Shown: positions 25,174 through 34,303, counted from the stretch's first letter. The stretch: 40,118 nucleotides of DNA from Fidelibacterota bacterium (GCA_016784605.1 JADHUI010000022.1:1-40118), one strand, 5' to 3'. Translations and numbers: made by a program. The notes: generated by a model not told the origin, from the letters alone.

Positions 25174-27252
25174 TTAACCATACCCGAGAATCAATCCACT
25201 TTGATAGACCACAAATGACACTGAATAGGCTAAAACGGTCATATATGCAATCATAAATAATGGCCATTTCCATGAATTAGTTTCTCGACGAACAATGGCA
25301 AATGTTGCCATACATTGCGCTGCATACACATAAAATATCATTAAGGATAAGGCCACTAAAGGAGAATAAACAGGAAGACCCGTTTTTGGATTTATGTCAT
25401 TCTTTAGGGCATCCGTTAACTTAATAAGATCATCCCCTTCTTCTTCTACATTATAGATGGTAGCCATGGTACTTACCAATACTTCGCGTGCAGCAAAAGA
25501 TGTAATTAATCCAACACCAATTTTCCAATCAAACCCAAGTGGGGCAATCGCCGGTTCAATCGTGTGTCCAATTTTGGCGGCATAACTTTCTACGATGGAA
25601 TGTTCATTCGTTTCTAATTTGGGGAAGGATGCCAAAAACCAAAGAATAATAGACACAACCATGATGATTTTTCCTGCACCAGACACAAATAATTTTCCTC
25701 TTGTATAAACTTGTCTGAATACAGATTGCATGACAGGAATTCGATAAGGTGGCAATTCCATTATAAAGGATTTTTTCTGGTCCGCTTTTATGAATCGGCT
25801 AAATATTAAAGATAATATCATAGCTGTTGCCGTTCCTAAAAAGTACATGAGAACCATGATTAACCCTTGGAGATTAAATACTTTCCAAACTGTTAATGCA
25901 GGTACAAATGCGCCTATCATTAGGGCATAAACCGGTAATCGAGCGCTACAACTAATTAAGGGTAATACAAGAATCGTTATTAATCGTTCCTTCCAACTAT
26001 CAATTGTTCGGGTGGACATAATACCCGGTATTGCGCAAGCAAATCCACTCATTAAGGGTAAAACGGATCGGCCATGAAGGCCAAGTTTTGTCATGAGTTT
26101 ATCCATCATGATGGCAACACGAGCCATATACCCAGTATCTTCTAATAATGTCAGGAAAAAGATTAGAATTAAAATTTGGGGTAAAAATATCAAAATGGAT
26201 CCAGCTCCACCAATAATTCCTTCTACTAACAAATCTCTCAATAATCCAGCGGGCAAAAGTCCAATTGCCACATGCCCTACCCAACCGATCGCTCCATCAA
26301 TCCATTCCATGGGATAGGCTGCCCATGTAAAAATGGATTGAAAAATAAAATATAAAATATTGATAAAAATAATCGGGCCGATCCAGGGGTGGGTTAATAT
26401 TTCATCCACCCTTTCGCTTCGTGATTGAGTTAAAATTTCTATTTCAGCTTGTTGGATGACTTGATCAAGCCATAAAAATCGAATTGTAGGTTCGAGTGTG
26501 TGGCACGGGAATCCAATGGTCGTCAATTGAGCGCATGCTTCCTTTAAGCGATCGAACCCTTCAGCAATTAAAAAAGAGTGTTCATGAGATTGACCCGTAA
26601 TTTCTCTAAGTGCAATACCAATAGATTGTCTCTCAGATAAGCCATGTCGATTTTTGATCCATTGGACCACAGGATTGATTGCATTGTGAACAGGTTCAGG
26701 AATATCAATGGGGAAAAGGTTTGGTTCATTTGGCTTATCAAGCGCTTTTAATATTGCTTTTTTTAATTCAGGCATACCTTTACCTGTTCTAGCTGAAACT
26801 GGAATAACCGATTGGGGTCCCATTTCTTTCTGAATCATTTCTAAATCTATTTCAATATTTTTTGATTCTACAATATCCATCATATTAAGCGCTATAATAA
26901 CAGGAATATCTAAATCCAATAATTGGCTGGTTAAATATAAATTTCGGCTCAAATTTGTTGCATCCACGACGGAAATAATCACGGATGGTTTCTGATCTCC
27001 AATGAGCCAGTTTTTTATTTCTTTCGAAACAACTTCTTCATCTTTTGACTCAGGAATTAAACTGTATGTGCCGGGCAAATCCAATATATTAATAGCAAAA
27101 TTGCCGATTTGACCTTTGCCCATTTTACGTTCAACTGTTATGCCCGGATAGTTAGAGACTTTATGGTTTAATCCTGTTAATGCGTTAAATAAGGCTGTTT
27201 TTCCGGAATTAGGATTACCGGTAAGGGCAATCCAATCATTTGTATATGTCAT
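25174..27252 (-). CDS. feoB: Ferrous iron transport protein B
   Basis: 692 residues, somewhat shorter than E. coli FeoB. The N-terminal cytoplasmic G domain has G1 GNPNSGKT (12-19), the switch region NYPGITVER, G3 DLPG (58-61) and G4 NMMD (123-126). A helical GDI-like segment follows to about 270. The membrane part has the two Gate motifs typical of FeoB (LEDTGYMARVAIMMD; GFACAIPGIMSTRTI) and FAAREVLVSTMATIYNV later on. It imports Fe2+ across the inner membrane in low-oxygen or iron-limited conditions. The ATG overlaps the feoA stop by 4 bp, and fur lies immediately upstream, so the operon is fur-feoA-feoB, probably under Fur control. Confidence 0.96.
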   Translation of the reverse strand: MTYTNDWIALTGNPNSGKTALFNALTGLNHKVSNYPGITVERKMGKGQIGNFAINILDLPGTYSLIPESKDEEVVSKEIKNWLIGDQKPSVIISVVDATNLSRNLYLTSQLLDLDIPVIIALNMMDIVESKNIEIDLEMIQKEMGPQSVIPVSARTGKGMPELKKAILKALDKPNEPNLFPIDIPEPVHNAINPVVQWIKNRHGLSERQSIGIALREITGQSHEHSFLIAEGFDRLKEACAQLTTIGFPCHTLEPTIRFLWLDQVIQQAEIEILTQSRSERVDEILTHPWIGPIIFINILYFIFQSIFTWAAYPMEWIDGAIGWVGHVAIGLLPAGLLRDLLVEGIIGGAGSILIFLPQILILIFFLTLLEDTGYMARVAIMMDKLMTKLGLHGRSVLPLMSGFACAIPGIMSTRTIDSWKERLITILVLPLISCSARLPVYALMIGAFVPALTVWKVFNLQGLIMVLMYFLGTATAMILSLIFSRFIKADQKKSFIMELPPYRIPVMQSVFRQVYTRGKLFVSGAGKIIMVVSIILWFLASFPKLETNEHSIVESYAAKIGHTIEPAIAPLGFDWKIGVGLITSFAAREVLVSTMATIYNVEEEGDDLIKLTDALKNDINPKTGLPVYSPLVALSLMIFYVYAAQCMATFAIVRRETNSWKWPLFMIAYMTVLAYSVSFVVYQSGLILGYG

Positions 27253-27473
27253 ACTATTTTTACATTTATTTTATCGGCATCATTAAAACGTAATGATACT
27301 AAAAAATTTCGGATACGAATTTGAACAGGACCTTTAAATGGCATAATTTTTATTAACCTAACATCGAGTCCGTCTGAAAAACCCATTTCCATTAATCGAG
27401 ATACAAAATCAGAATCTCCATCCATAGATGAAATTTGGGCGACTTGCCCCATCTGCAATTCAGTCAATTTCAT
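27249..27473 (-). CDS. feoA: Ferrous iron transport protein A
   Basis: 74 residues forming one SH3-like FeoA domain: LTELQMGQVAQISSMDGD, then RLMEMGFSDGLDVRLIKI and a closing strand VQIRIRNFLVSLRFNDADKI in pieces. FeoA interacts with FeoB and is needed for Fe2+ uptake in systems studied. The gene starts immediately after the fur stop codon and overlaps feoB by 4 bp, which fits tight co-expression. Confidence 0.92.
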   Translation of the reverse strand: MKLTELQMGQVAQISSMDGDSDFVSRLMEMGFSDGLDVRLIKIMPFKGPVQIRIRNFLVSLRFNDADKINVKIV

Positions 27474-27887
27474 TTATTTCTTTTTCACAAATAATTGATG
27501 AACATGTTTCACCAATGTATATCCATGTTTTTCAACAATTTTTTCTTGGAGACGTTCTAATTCTTCATCATAAAATTCAATAATGTCACCCGTATCGAGA
27601 CAAATCATATGATCATGGTGATCTTCATCTTCCTTGGCTTCATAACGAGCAATCCCATCACCAACCTCTAATTTTCGCACCATCCCATTTCGAGCCAATA
27701 CATCTATTGTTCGGTAAACAGTCGCTCGAGATACACGCGTTCCTTTACTTTTGAGTTCATCATATATTTCTTCACAATCATGATGTCCGCCCATTTTACG
27801 TAATTCATTCCAAACCATTTGTCTTTGAGGGGTATATCGAAATCCTTCACTTTGAAGGATTTGCTTTAATTGGGTGTTTGTTTTCAT
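27474..27887 (-). CDS. fur: Ferric uptake regulator Fur-family repressor
   Basis: 137 residues. The winged-helix DNA-binding domain is at about 1-80 (FRYTPQRQMVWNELRKMGG; GTRVSRATVYRTIDVLARNG, the recognition helix). The dimer domain has the metal motif HHDHMIC (90-96) and later HGYTLVKHVHQLFV. In most Fur proteins the Cys of HMIC is the first of a CxxC; here the sequence reads CLDT, so the second Cys is missing, and there is no second CxxC at the C-terminus. Fur with Fe2+ represses iron-uptake genes; its own place at the head of feoA-feoB and the Fur-box-like site upstream suggest autoregulation. A zinc- or peroxide-sensing paralogue is less likely given the neighbours. Confidence 0.9.
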   Translation of the reverse strand: MKTNTQLKQILQSEGFRYTPQRQMVWNELRKMGGHHDCEEIYDELKSKGTRVSRATVYRTIDVLARNGMVRKLEVGDGIARYEAKEDEDHHDHMICLDTGDIIEFYDEELERLQEKIVEKHGYTLVKHVHQLFVKKK

Positions 27888-27903
27888 AATGTTCTTTCTT
27901 TAT

Positions 27904-27918
27904 TGAGAATGAGTCTCA
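27904..27918. promoter_or_regulatory. Fur-box-like operator upstream of fur-feoAB
   Basis: TGAGAAT-G-AGTCTCA fits the 7-1-7 layout of the Fur box (TGATAAT-N-ATTATCA), with one mismatch in the left half and two in the right. It lies 17 bp before the fur ATG, where a bound repressor would block transcription or early elongation. It is also enclosed by a perfect 12-bp inverted repeat (27886-27897 and 27949-27960). Confidence 0.5.
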
Positions 27919-28009
27919 TAAGAGTTTACATTATTACGATTTAGAATAAAAGAACATTATTTCCCGAATGGGAATGGCAATTGTGTTTATATTATTTTTA
28001 GAAACAAGT

Positions 28010-30184
28010 CTAAGCAGATACTTTTTTCAAGTTGGCATATTTGACAATAAGTTTTTTCTTAATGCCATCTTTAAAGACAACACCTACCCGTTGGTTTTCG
28101 CCGGATCCACTCAAAGCCATAATTTTACCTGGACCAAAAATGGCATGCTCCACTGTATCTCCGACCTGAAAATCATCAAAAGTTGTTACCGTTCGACTAA
28201 ATTGTGTTTTTGTCGCTTTTCGCGCTGCGCCACCAATAACTTTTCGAGTTAATGCGGATGAAAAATTGAGACGTTCCAAATATTCTTCAGGAATTTCTCG
28301 CACAAATCTTGAAACCATTCCAGAAGCATTCTCGGCTCCCATTCGACGGCGATTTGTTGCGTATAATAAATAGACCCTTTTTTCTGCTCGCGTCAGAGCC
28401 ACATAAAACAGTCGTCTTTCCTCTTCTATTCCATCTTCCGTATTTAAGGAATTGTAGAGTGGGAATAAACCATCATCCAAGCCAGCAACGAATATGACAG
28501 GAAATTCTAATCCTTTCGATGAGTGAATCGTCATTAATGTGACCCGATTATCATCATCATTCCAATGATCAATATCAGATAATAGAGATACTTCTTCTAA
28601 AAATTGGCTTAAAGTAGCATTATCCGTTCGGGTTGTAAATTCATCAATACTGTTTAATAATTCTGCGACATTTTCATATCGTTCAGCATCTTCGGGATCA
28701 TTTGAAAGTTTAAAATGTTTTAATATGCCTACTTCTTCTACAAGACTCCTTGCGAGCTCACTGGCACTGAGTTTATTTCGCATATCATGATATTTTTGCA
28801 CAACTTCATAGAATTTCGCTAACGCTTCCGACTGCTTTCCACGTATTTGCATTTTCGTAGGTTCTTTTAAAACATCGAATAATTCAATTCCATCTTTTTC
28901 AGCTTGAATCACACATTTATCAATTGTTTTAATGCCTATACCTCGAGCAGGGAAATTGACCACTCGCCGAAGTGACACGGTATCCTTTAGATTCATGACC
29001 AATCTTAAATAAGCCACAACATCTTTCACTTCCTTCCGATTATAAAATCGGATTCCACCCACAATATTATAAGGTATCCCCATTCTTCGTAAACTATCTT
29101 CCAATGCGCGCGATTGAGCATTTGTACGATATAAAATGGCAAAATGAGCGAAAGTACGTTTCTTTAATTTTATCTCTTTTTCTAAAGCAGAAACAATTGC
29201 ATCGGCTTCTTCTAATTCATCCACTGTTTCAATGACTGCAATGGATTCACCTTGTCCCGATGCAGCAACTAATTGCTTATCTGCTCTTCTTACATTATTT
29301 CCCACAACCGTTGTAGCGGCATCTAAAATTTGTTGCGTGGATCGATAATTTTTTTCTAACGTGAAAATCCTGCATGAAGGAAAAAACTTTTCAAAATCCA
29401 AAATATTAGATACGTCAGCTCCACGCCAACCATAGATTGACTGATCATCGTCACCTACCACACAGATTTGGCCGTGTTTTTCCGCTAATAAAGTTAAAAA
29501 TTGGTATTGCGGACGGTTTGTATCTTGATATTCATCAACAAGAATATATTTCCATTTATCCTGGTATTTTTCAAGGATTTCAGGTTTTCGATCAAAGAGC
29601 TCCAATGGCTTTAGTAATAGGTCATCAAAATCTAATGCATCATTTTCTTTTAGTTTCGCCTGATAGGCAGCATACACATCTACCACTAATTTATCTAATT
29701 TCGTTCTCGCTTTTCGAGCTTGGGCTGCTGGTGTAAGCATTTTGTTTTTAAAGAAACTAATTTGATTTCTGGCAGCATTAGGCGTTAACATATCTTTTGG
29801 TACATTCAAATCATTTAACACGATTTTCATTAAATCTAATTGATCCTGAACATCATATATAGCAAAATGGCGCGTATATCCCAAAGGTTGAATTTCGCTT
29901 CTTAATAATCTCGCACAAATAGAATGAAAAGTACCAATACTTATATCTAAGTCTTTTTCCCCTAACATTTCCATAACACGGTTTTTCATTTCTTTGGCGG
30001 CTTTATTTGTAAAAGTAACGGCTAAGATTTCATTGGATTTATAATGCCCCTCATCAATTAAATAATACATTTTATGGGTTAAGACCCGTGTTTTTCCACT
30101 TCCGGCACCTGCAAAGATTAATACAGGGCCATCAATGGCTTCAACGGCTGCTTTTTGTGTTTTATTTAATTTATTCAAACTCAT
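28010..30184 (-). CDS. pcrA: ATP-dependent DNA helicase, UvrD/PcrA family
   Basis: 724 residues, full length for the family. SF1A 3'-5' helicase of repair and replication. The Q motif is LNKTQKAAV (about 6-14), Walker A is AGAGSGKT (25-32), and Walker B is the LVDEYQDTN segment around 215. VVGDDDQSIYGWRGAD, LEKNYRSTQQIL, VTLMTIHSSKGLEFPVIF and RRLFYVALTRAEKRVYL are the later motifs in order. The C-terminal about 50 residues form the Tudor-like domain that binds RNA polymerase in PcrA (VGDTVEHAIFGPGKIMAL). Its ATG overlaps the mltG stop in an ATGA junction. PcrA versus UvrD cannot be settled from the window. Confidence 0.94.
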   Translation of the reverse strand: MSLNKLNKTQKAAVEAIDGPVLIFAGAGSGKTRVLTHKMYYLIDEGHYKSNEILAVTFTNKAAKEMKNRVMEMLGEKDLDISIGTFHSICARLLRSEIQPLGYTRHFAIYDVQDQLDLMKIVLNDLNVPKDMLTPNAARNQISFFKNKMLTPAAQARKARTKLDKLVVDVYAAYQAKLKENDALDFDDLLLKPLELFDRKPEILEKYQDKWKYILVDEYQDTNRPQYQFLTLLAEKHGQICVVGDDDQSIYGWRGADVSNILDFEKFFPSCRIFTLEKNYRSTQQILDAATTVVGNNVRRADKQLVAASGQGESIAVIETVDELEEADAIVSALEKEIKLKKRTFAHFAILYRTNAQSRALEDSLRRMGIPYNIVGGIRFYNRKEVKDVVAYLRLVMNLKDTVSLRRVVNFPARGIGIKTIDKCVIQAEKDGIELFDVLKEPTKMQIRGKQSEALAKFYEVVQKYHDMRNKLSASELARSLVEEVGILKHFKLSNDPEDAERYENVAELLNSIDEFTTRTDNATLSQFLEEVSLLSDIDHWNDDDNRVTLMTIHSSKGLEFPVIFVAGLDDGLFPLYNSLNTEDGIEEERRLFYVALTRAEKRVYLLYATNRRRMGAENASGMVSRFVREIPEEYLERLNFSSALTRKVIGGAARKATKTQFSRTVTTFDDFQVGDTVEHAIFGPGKIMALSGSGENQRVGVVFKDGIKKKLIVKYANLKKVSA

Positions 30185-31212
30185 ATTTTTTTCTTTCTTC
30201 TCGCTTCTCGTCTAATTTTCTGAAAGGCTCTTTTAGCCTTCAAATGTTCTTTTTCATTTATGGTGAATGTATGCAAACCATCCCCCTTTGCTACAAAAAA
30301 TAAGTAATTATGTTCATCTGGAAATAATGCAGCTTCAAGAGATTCTCTCCCCGGAGAATTAATGGGTCCCGGAGGAAGTCCTTTATTCAAATAGGTATTA
30401 TAAGGCGATTTTATTTTTAAATCTCTATTTAATAATCGCCTCGGACCATCAGAAATGATATACTGAATAGTTGGATCTGCTTGAAGTTTCATTCCTATAT
30501 TTAGGCGATTATGATATACACCTGAAATAACAGGTCTTTCTTTATTGTATATTGCTTCTCCTTCTATGATAGATGCCAATGTAACAATATCACGTTCACT
30601 CATTTGAATGTCATTTAATCTGTTTTTCATTTTTTGGGTCCAGAAGGAATGATACTCTTTTACCATTGTTTTAATGACGGTTTCTGGAGAATCGCCATCA
30701 AAAAATAAATAGGTATCTGGCAATAAATAACCTTCTAATGATTCACTATTAATTCCCAATTTTTCAATAAAGCGTTTATTCACCGATAATTTTAAAAATT
30801 CATTTTCAGTAAAACCCAACTTTTTTGCCATCACCTGAGCAATCCCTTTTAAATGGGTCCCTTCTGGGATCATAATTCGCATCATATCAGGCGTTCCATT
30901 AACCAGCTGATTGATGATTGCAAGATTATTAGACGTATCTCTCAATTGAAATACACCTGCCTGTATATCTTTTTCATATCCGAGAAGTTTCACTGCCAAC
31001 AAAAATGTTTGTTCATTTTCAAGTATACCCTTCTCAACAAGATCATGACTGATATTCTTTAATACTTTACCTTTATTAATTTTGTATTTAATAATGTTCC
31101 CATTCTGAATCTGTGGCCAGAAAAGAATCATTATTGTAAAGGTTATCAACAAACTAACAACGAATCCCGCTCCATAAAGAAAGTTTTTATTATATGTCGC
31201 CGATTGTCCCAT
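30181..31212 (-). CDS. mltG: Endolytic murein transglycosylase MltG
   Basis: 343 residues. One N-terminal membrane span (about 11-33, FLYGAGFVVSLLITFTIMIL) anchors a periplasmic YceG domain. The catalytic Glu is Glu217 in TLASIIEGEA, followed by ERPVISGVYHNRL and the GMKLQADPTIQY signature. It cleaves nascent glycan strands and is thought to set their length. The stop codon overlaps the pcrA ATG, so the pair is translationally coupled, although the two functions are unrelated. Divergent from the small membrane protein gene 128 bp away. Confidence 0.95.
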   Translation of the reverse strand: MGQSATYNKNFLYGAGFVVSLLITFTIMILFWPQIQNGNIIKYKINKGKVLKNISHDLVEKGILENEQTFLLAVKLLGYEKDIQAGVFQLRDTSNNLAIINQLVNGTPDMMRIMIPEGTHLKGIAQVMAKKLGFTENEFLKLSVNKRFIEKLGINSESLEGYLLPDTYLFFDGDSPETVIKTMVKEYHSFWTQKMKNRLNDIQMSERDIVTLASIIEGEAIYNKERPVISGVYHNRLNIGMKLQADPTIQYIISDGPRRLLNRDLKIKSPYNTYLNKGLPPGPINSPGRESLEAALFPDEHNYLFFVAKGDGLHTFTINEKEHLKAKRAFQKIRREARRKKKI

Positions 31213-31340
31213 TTTAGGGGGGCAAATTTATTCAATGTTGTATCTTTAATCCAATTTTATAATAATTTATTACACTAGAATAAAATTACATGAAAAATGA
31301 TTTTGGTGAGTGACTTTAATCCATTAATTTCGCCGTCGCT

Positions 31341-31589
31341 ATGAGCAAACTATTTAAACAATCACATGATCATGAGAATCGTCGCCTATTTGAAACATGG
31401 TCTTATTCTAGAACAAACTATATGATCTTTGGGCTAGGATTAGGACTCATTATTCTTGGCTACATCGTTATGGTTTTGGGTGAGGTTAATAGTTTTCAAA
31501 GTTTAACATTAGCACCTATCATGTTATTTGCAGGTTATATCGTTTTTATTCCCCTTTCACTTTTATATCGGGATAAAACAATCACTTAA
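31341..31589 (+). CDS. Small two-span membrane protein, DUF3098-like
   Basis: 82 residues. A polar N-terminus (HDHENRRLFETWSYSR) is followed by two hydrophobic helices (MIFGLGLGLIILGYIVMVLG and LTLAPIMLFAGYIVFIPLSL) and a short basic tail. The phrase NYMIFGLGLGLIILGYIVM and the SLTLAPI start of the second helix resemble DUF3098 proteins, small membrane proteins of unknown role in Bacteroidetes and relatives, often near cell-division genes. The gene ends 8 bp before the tRNA-derived repeat array, on the same strand, so read-through into the array is plausible. Confidence 0.7.
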   Translation: MSKLFKQSHDHENRRLFETWSYSRTNYMIFGLGLGLIILGYIVMVLGEVNSFQSLTLAPIMLFAGYIVFIPLSLLYRDKTIT

Positions 31590-31597
31590 CATTTGTT

Positions 31598-31809
31598 GGG
31601 ATCGTCGTTCAGTTGGTTACCCGCCTGAATGACACAGTCGGGCAGGGAACGCCTTGCATATTTGACAGGTATGTAGGAAGTTCTAAAAAGATTTTGTTTT
31701 ATTGGGATCGTAGTTCAGTTGGTTACCCGCCTGAATGACACAGTCGGGCAGGGAACGCCTACCATATTTGATAGGTATGTAGGAAGTTCTAAAAAGATTT
31801 TGTTTTATT
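31598..31809 (+). repeat. Two tandem 106-bp units carrying a tRNA-Asp 5' fragment and a GIY-YIG-like remnant
   Basis: Units start at 31598 and 31704, and the intact tRNA-Asp starts exactly 106 bp later at 31810. Each unit repeats tRNA bases 1-22, then has a 27-base insertion, then resumes tRNA bases 23-29 (GAACGCC) before diverging. The insertion forms a strong hairpin at 31616-31650 and 31722-31756: GTT-(A)-CCCGCCTG pairs with CGGGC-(A)-GGG-AAC, leaving two bulged A residues. From 31658 an open frame reads IFDRYVGSSKKILFYWDRSS and ends VGYPPE-stop in the next unit. Its YVGSSKKI resembles the YIG half of a GIY-YIG nuclease. The two units differ at four bases. Confidence 0.85.
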
Positions 31810-31883
<74 letters not shown>

Positions 31884-31890
31884 CTCTAAT

Positions 31891-31926
31891 AAACCCCGTT
31901 TTCTCGTTGAGAATTCGGGGTTTTTT
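31891..31926 (+). terminator. Intrinsic terminator after tRNA-Asp
   Basis: AAACCCCG at 31891-31898 pairs with CGGGGTTT from 31916, followed by a run of T to 31926. The stem-loop begins 7 bp after the tRNA and ends its transcript. Confidence 0.85.
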
Positions 31927-32437
31927 GTTGCTTTAAGACGAGATCCACATATGACAGAAATAGACTCTTTTTGGGGAATAATAACCTCAGGCCCTCATAT
32001 TTATAATTTCAGAATTATATGCAAATAATTGAGTCTTGGTGTTCCGTAATAATATAAAAAGAAAAGTCATTACGAAGAACAACATGACGAGGCTGAAGGA
32101 GACCGAATCATGTCCGGTATGACAATAAATAATAGATTCCACGCCGCAAGCGGCTATGAATGACAGGGTTGATGGAAACTGGAAGACCGGAGACAGAAGC
32201 CAGTGGTCAGATTTGTAATTCCGGGATTTTCAACTCCATTCCGCTACGCTAGCAATGACTTAATACGGAGAAAGGAGATAGAAGAAAGGAAACAGAAGTC
32301 AGATCTCAGAAGATTGGGATTAAAAAACATTATTTTGATGTAGCATCAAAATTACTGGATACCGAATCAAGTCCGGCATGACAATAAATAATAGATTCCG
32401 CTACGCTCCATTCGCAATGACATGATTTGGTTCTGGA
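31927..32437. repeat. Non-coding stretch with dispersed repeats
   Basis: No credible gene here. A block GTCCGGTATGACAATAAATA within 32102-32163 recurs at 32361-32422 as GTCCGGCATGACAATAAATA, each preceded by ACCGAATCA and followed by ATAGATTCC. Another block, 32135-32202 (GATTCCACGCCG ... AATGACAGGGTTGA ... AAGACCGGAGACAGAA), recurs at 38709-38790. Short purine-rich GGAGAC/GAAG runs fill the spaces. The pattern fits degenerate dispersed repeats at the edge of an accessory region. Confidence 0.7.
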
Positions 32438-32463
32438 TAATAAAAAAGGCTCTTGCGAGCCTT
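32438..32463 (-). terminator. Intrinsic terminator after galE
   Basis: On the minus strand AAGGCTC-GCAA-GAGCCTT is a perfect 7-bp stem with a 4-base loop followed by a T-run (A-run at 32442-32447 on the plus strand). It starts 37 bp past the galE stop. Confidence 0.8.
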
Positions 32464-32499
32464 GATGTTAATCTAGATAAATATGGACTAACTTATGGT

Positions 32500-33498
32500 T
32501 TAGATTATTTTGTTTTCATCCGTCTTATAAAGTGTCCACATGGTTTTTAATAAAGTATCTATATGAGAATGTTTTGCTTCCCAGTCTAATAACTCTGCCG
32601 CTTTTGTTGAAATTGCGATTAATTCATCCGGGTCACCAGGGCGTCTATCAACAATTTGGTAGGCTACCTTTTTCCCTGTTATTTTTTCCGCTGAATGAAT
32701 CACATCTAGAACAGAATACCCAACTCCAGTGGCTAAATTGACCGTTAGATTCTCCCCCTTGGCATCAATATACTCGAACGCTTTAACATGTGCATCGGCA
32801 AGATCTGTCACATGAATATAATCTCGAACGCCTGTTCCATCATTTGTTTTATAATCATCTCCGAAAACAAGCATGGATTCTCTCATTCCGCTGGCCACTT
32901 CCATGACAATCGGCAATAAATTTGCAGGATTCTTTTCTTTGTTAGGGACACGGCCATCTGCATCATACCCCGCTGCATTAAAATATCGAAGTGCTGCAAA
33001 AGAAATCCCTTTGAGCTGAGAATACCAATTAAGGACTTTTTCTACCATTAGCTTGGTATAGCCATAATAATTAATGGGTTTAAGGGAATGATTCTCATCA
33101 ACGGGTAAATACTCTGGATAGCCATAAACGGCGGCTGTGGACGAAAAAATAATCCGCTTCACATTTGCTTTAGCCATAGCATTCAATAAATTGAGTGTCC
33201 CAGTCATATTGTTAGTGGAATATTTTTCTGGGTCGGTCATGGACTCCCCTGCGGCCTTGAATGCGGCCAAATGAACCACACCATCTATCTCCTGGGATAA
33301 GGCTTGCTCTAGGTCAGCTTCATTTAAAGTAGATCCTTGGATAAAGTCTGCCCGTTCATCTATATTACTTTTAAAGCCTAGAGATAAATCGTCAAAAACG
33401 GTAACATCATACCCTCCATCCAATAAGGCTAATACAACGTGGGAACCAATGTACCCAGCTCCACCTGTTACTAATATATGCTGTTTGTTATTTTTCAT
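32500..33498 (-). CDS. galE: UDP-glucose 4-epimerase
   Basis: 332 residues. Extended short-chain dehydrogenase with the NAD-binding GGAGYIG motif (12-18), the catalytic Y145-x-x-x-K149 in YYGYTK, the SSTAAVYG segment holding the catalytic Ser/Thr, and the GalE-typical GVRDYIHVTDLADAH and DPDELIA-type C-terminal segments. Interconverts UDP-glucose and UDP-galactose for surface polysaccharide. Followed by a strong terminator. Upstream lie a sugar transferase and other polysaccharide-type genes on the same strand, suggesting an exopolysaccharide or O-antigen locus. It is the first gene after the tRNA-Asp. Confidence 0.94.
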   Translation of the reverse strand: MKNNKQHILVTGGAGYIGSHVVLALLDGGYDVTVFDDLSLGFKSNIDERADFIQGSTLNEADLEQALSQEIDGVVHLAAFKAAGESMTDPEKYSTNNMTGTLNLLNAMAKANVKRIIFSSTAAVYGYPEYLPVDENHSLKPINYYGYTKLMVEKVLNWYSQLKGISFAALRYFNAAGYDADGRVPNKEKNPANLLPIVMEVASGMRESMLVFGDDYKTNDGTGVRDYIHVTDLADAHVKAFEYIDAKGENLTVNLATGVGYSVLDVIHSAEKITGKKVAYQIVDRRPGDPDELIAISTKAAELLDWEAKHSHIDTLLKTMWTLYKTDENKII

Positions 33499-33674
33499 TT
33501 GTTCTTTCTGCCACTGATTTACACAGATTTAAACGGATTCAAAAAATAGGAAAAAGAAAGCCGGAGACAGGAAAAAACTGTAATTCAATCATCTTTAGCT
33601 TTCTATTTTTTATAACTATCTGCCAATCTCGTAAATCCCGTGCTGTTTACGGAGTGTGGCCCTGCTTTTTGCTT

Positions 33675-34229
33675 TTAATTCTCTCTCTTTACTCCATCTG
33701 CTTTTAACACTTTCAGCAAGGTTAGGAAAAGTATTTTAATATCTAGCCACACCGATTTATTCTTTAAATAATATACATCCATTTTCACTTTATTAGGAAT
33801 ACTCAATTCATCCCGTCCATTCACTTGTGCCCACCCCGTAACGCCAGGAGTTAAAGTATGAACACCACACTCAGTTCTTAAATCTTTTAAATCTTCTTGG
33901 TTATACAAAGCTGGCCTTGGACCAATAAATGTCATTTGGCCTTTTAGAATATTGAATAGTTGTGGCAACTCATCTAAACTGAATTTTCTTAGAAACGGAC
34001 CACTCTTTGTAAATAATGAGCTTGGGTCTTCTACTAAATGAGTCGGTATATCAGGTGTATCTTTTTTCATGGTTCTGAATTTATATATCCAAAAGAGATT
34101 ATTGTTTAGGCCTATTCGTTTTTGCTTAAAAAAAATGGGAAAGCCATCGTCTATAATTATAACAATAGCGACCAGTGCTAGAATTGGAGAAATGCAAATA
34201 AGAAGGATTAGGCTGAAAAGTTTTGACAA
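33675..34229 (-). CDS. Undecaprenyl-phosphate sugar-1-phosphate transferase (bacterial sugar transferase family)
   Basis: 184 residues, the catalytic-domain-only form. One N-terminal hydrophobic hairpin (LILLICISPILALVAIVIII) is followed by FFKQKRIGLN, FWIYKFRTMKK, KFSLDELPQLFNILKG, FIGPRPAL and TPGVTGWAQVNGRDE, all family hallmarks. These enzymes start lipid-linked glycan assembly. The start is a TTG at 34229; an in-frame TAA lies 24 bases upstream with no ATG between. The aligned position in the truncated copy at 35190 is an ATG, so this gene seems to have lost its native start region. The usual Asp near the N-terminus (R-x-x-D-x) is also missing. Either translation starts at TTG or the gene is 5'-damaged. 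Confidence 0.85.
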   Translation of the reverse strand: MSKLFSLILLICISPILALVAIVIIIDDGFPIFFKQKRIGLNNNLFWIYKFRTMKKDTPDIPTHLVEDPSSLFTKSGPFLRKFSLDELPQLFNILKGQMTFIGPRPALYNQEDLKDLRTECGVHTLTPGVTGWAQVNGRDELSIPNKVKMDVYYLKNKSVWLDIKILFLTLLKVLKADGVKREN

Positions 34230-34303
34230 AGACGTATCAGAAAAATAGCGTTATAGTCTTACTGAATATCAACAATAAAACAGAATTAAAAATAATATCA
34301 ATC

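Noticed and set aside
31616-31756. Integron attC sites
   Set aside because: The hairpins have bulged bases and begin GTT and end AAC, but the order is reversed relative to the R''/R' consensus and no integrase is visible.
33499-33674. Small gene between galE and the sugar transferase
   Set aside because: A minus-strand frame containing GPHSVNSTGFTRLADSYKK follows the transferase stop, but it lacks a start codon and a ribosome-binding site and I cannot tie it to a family.
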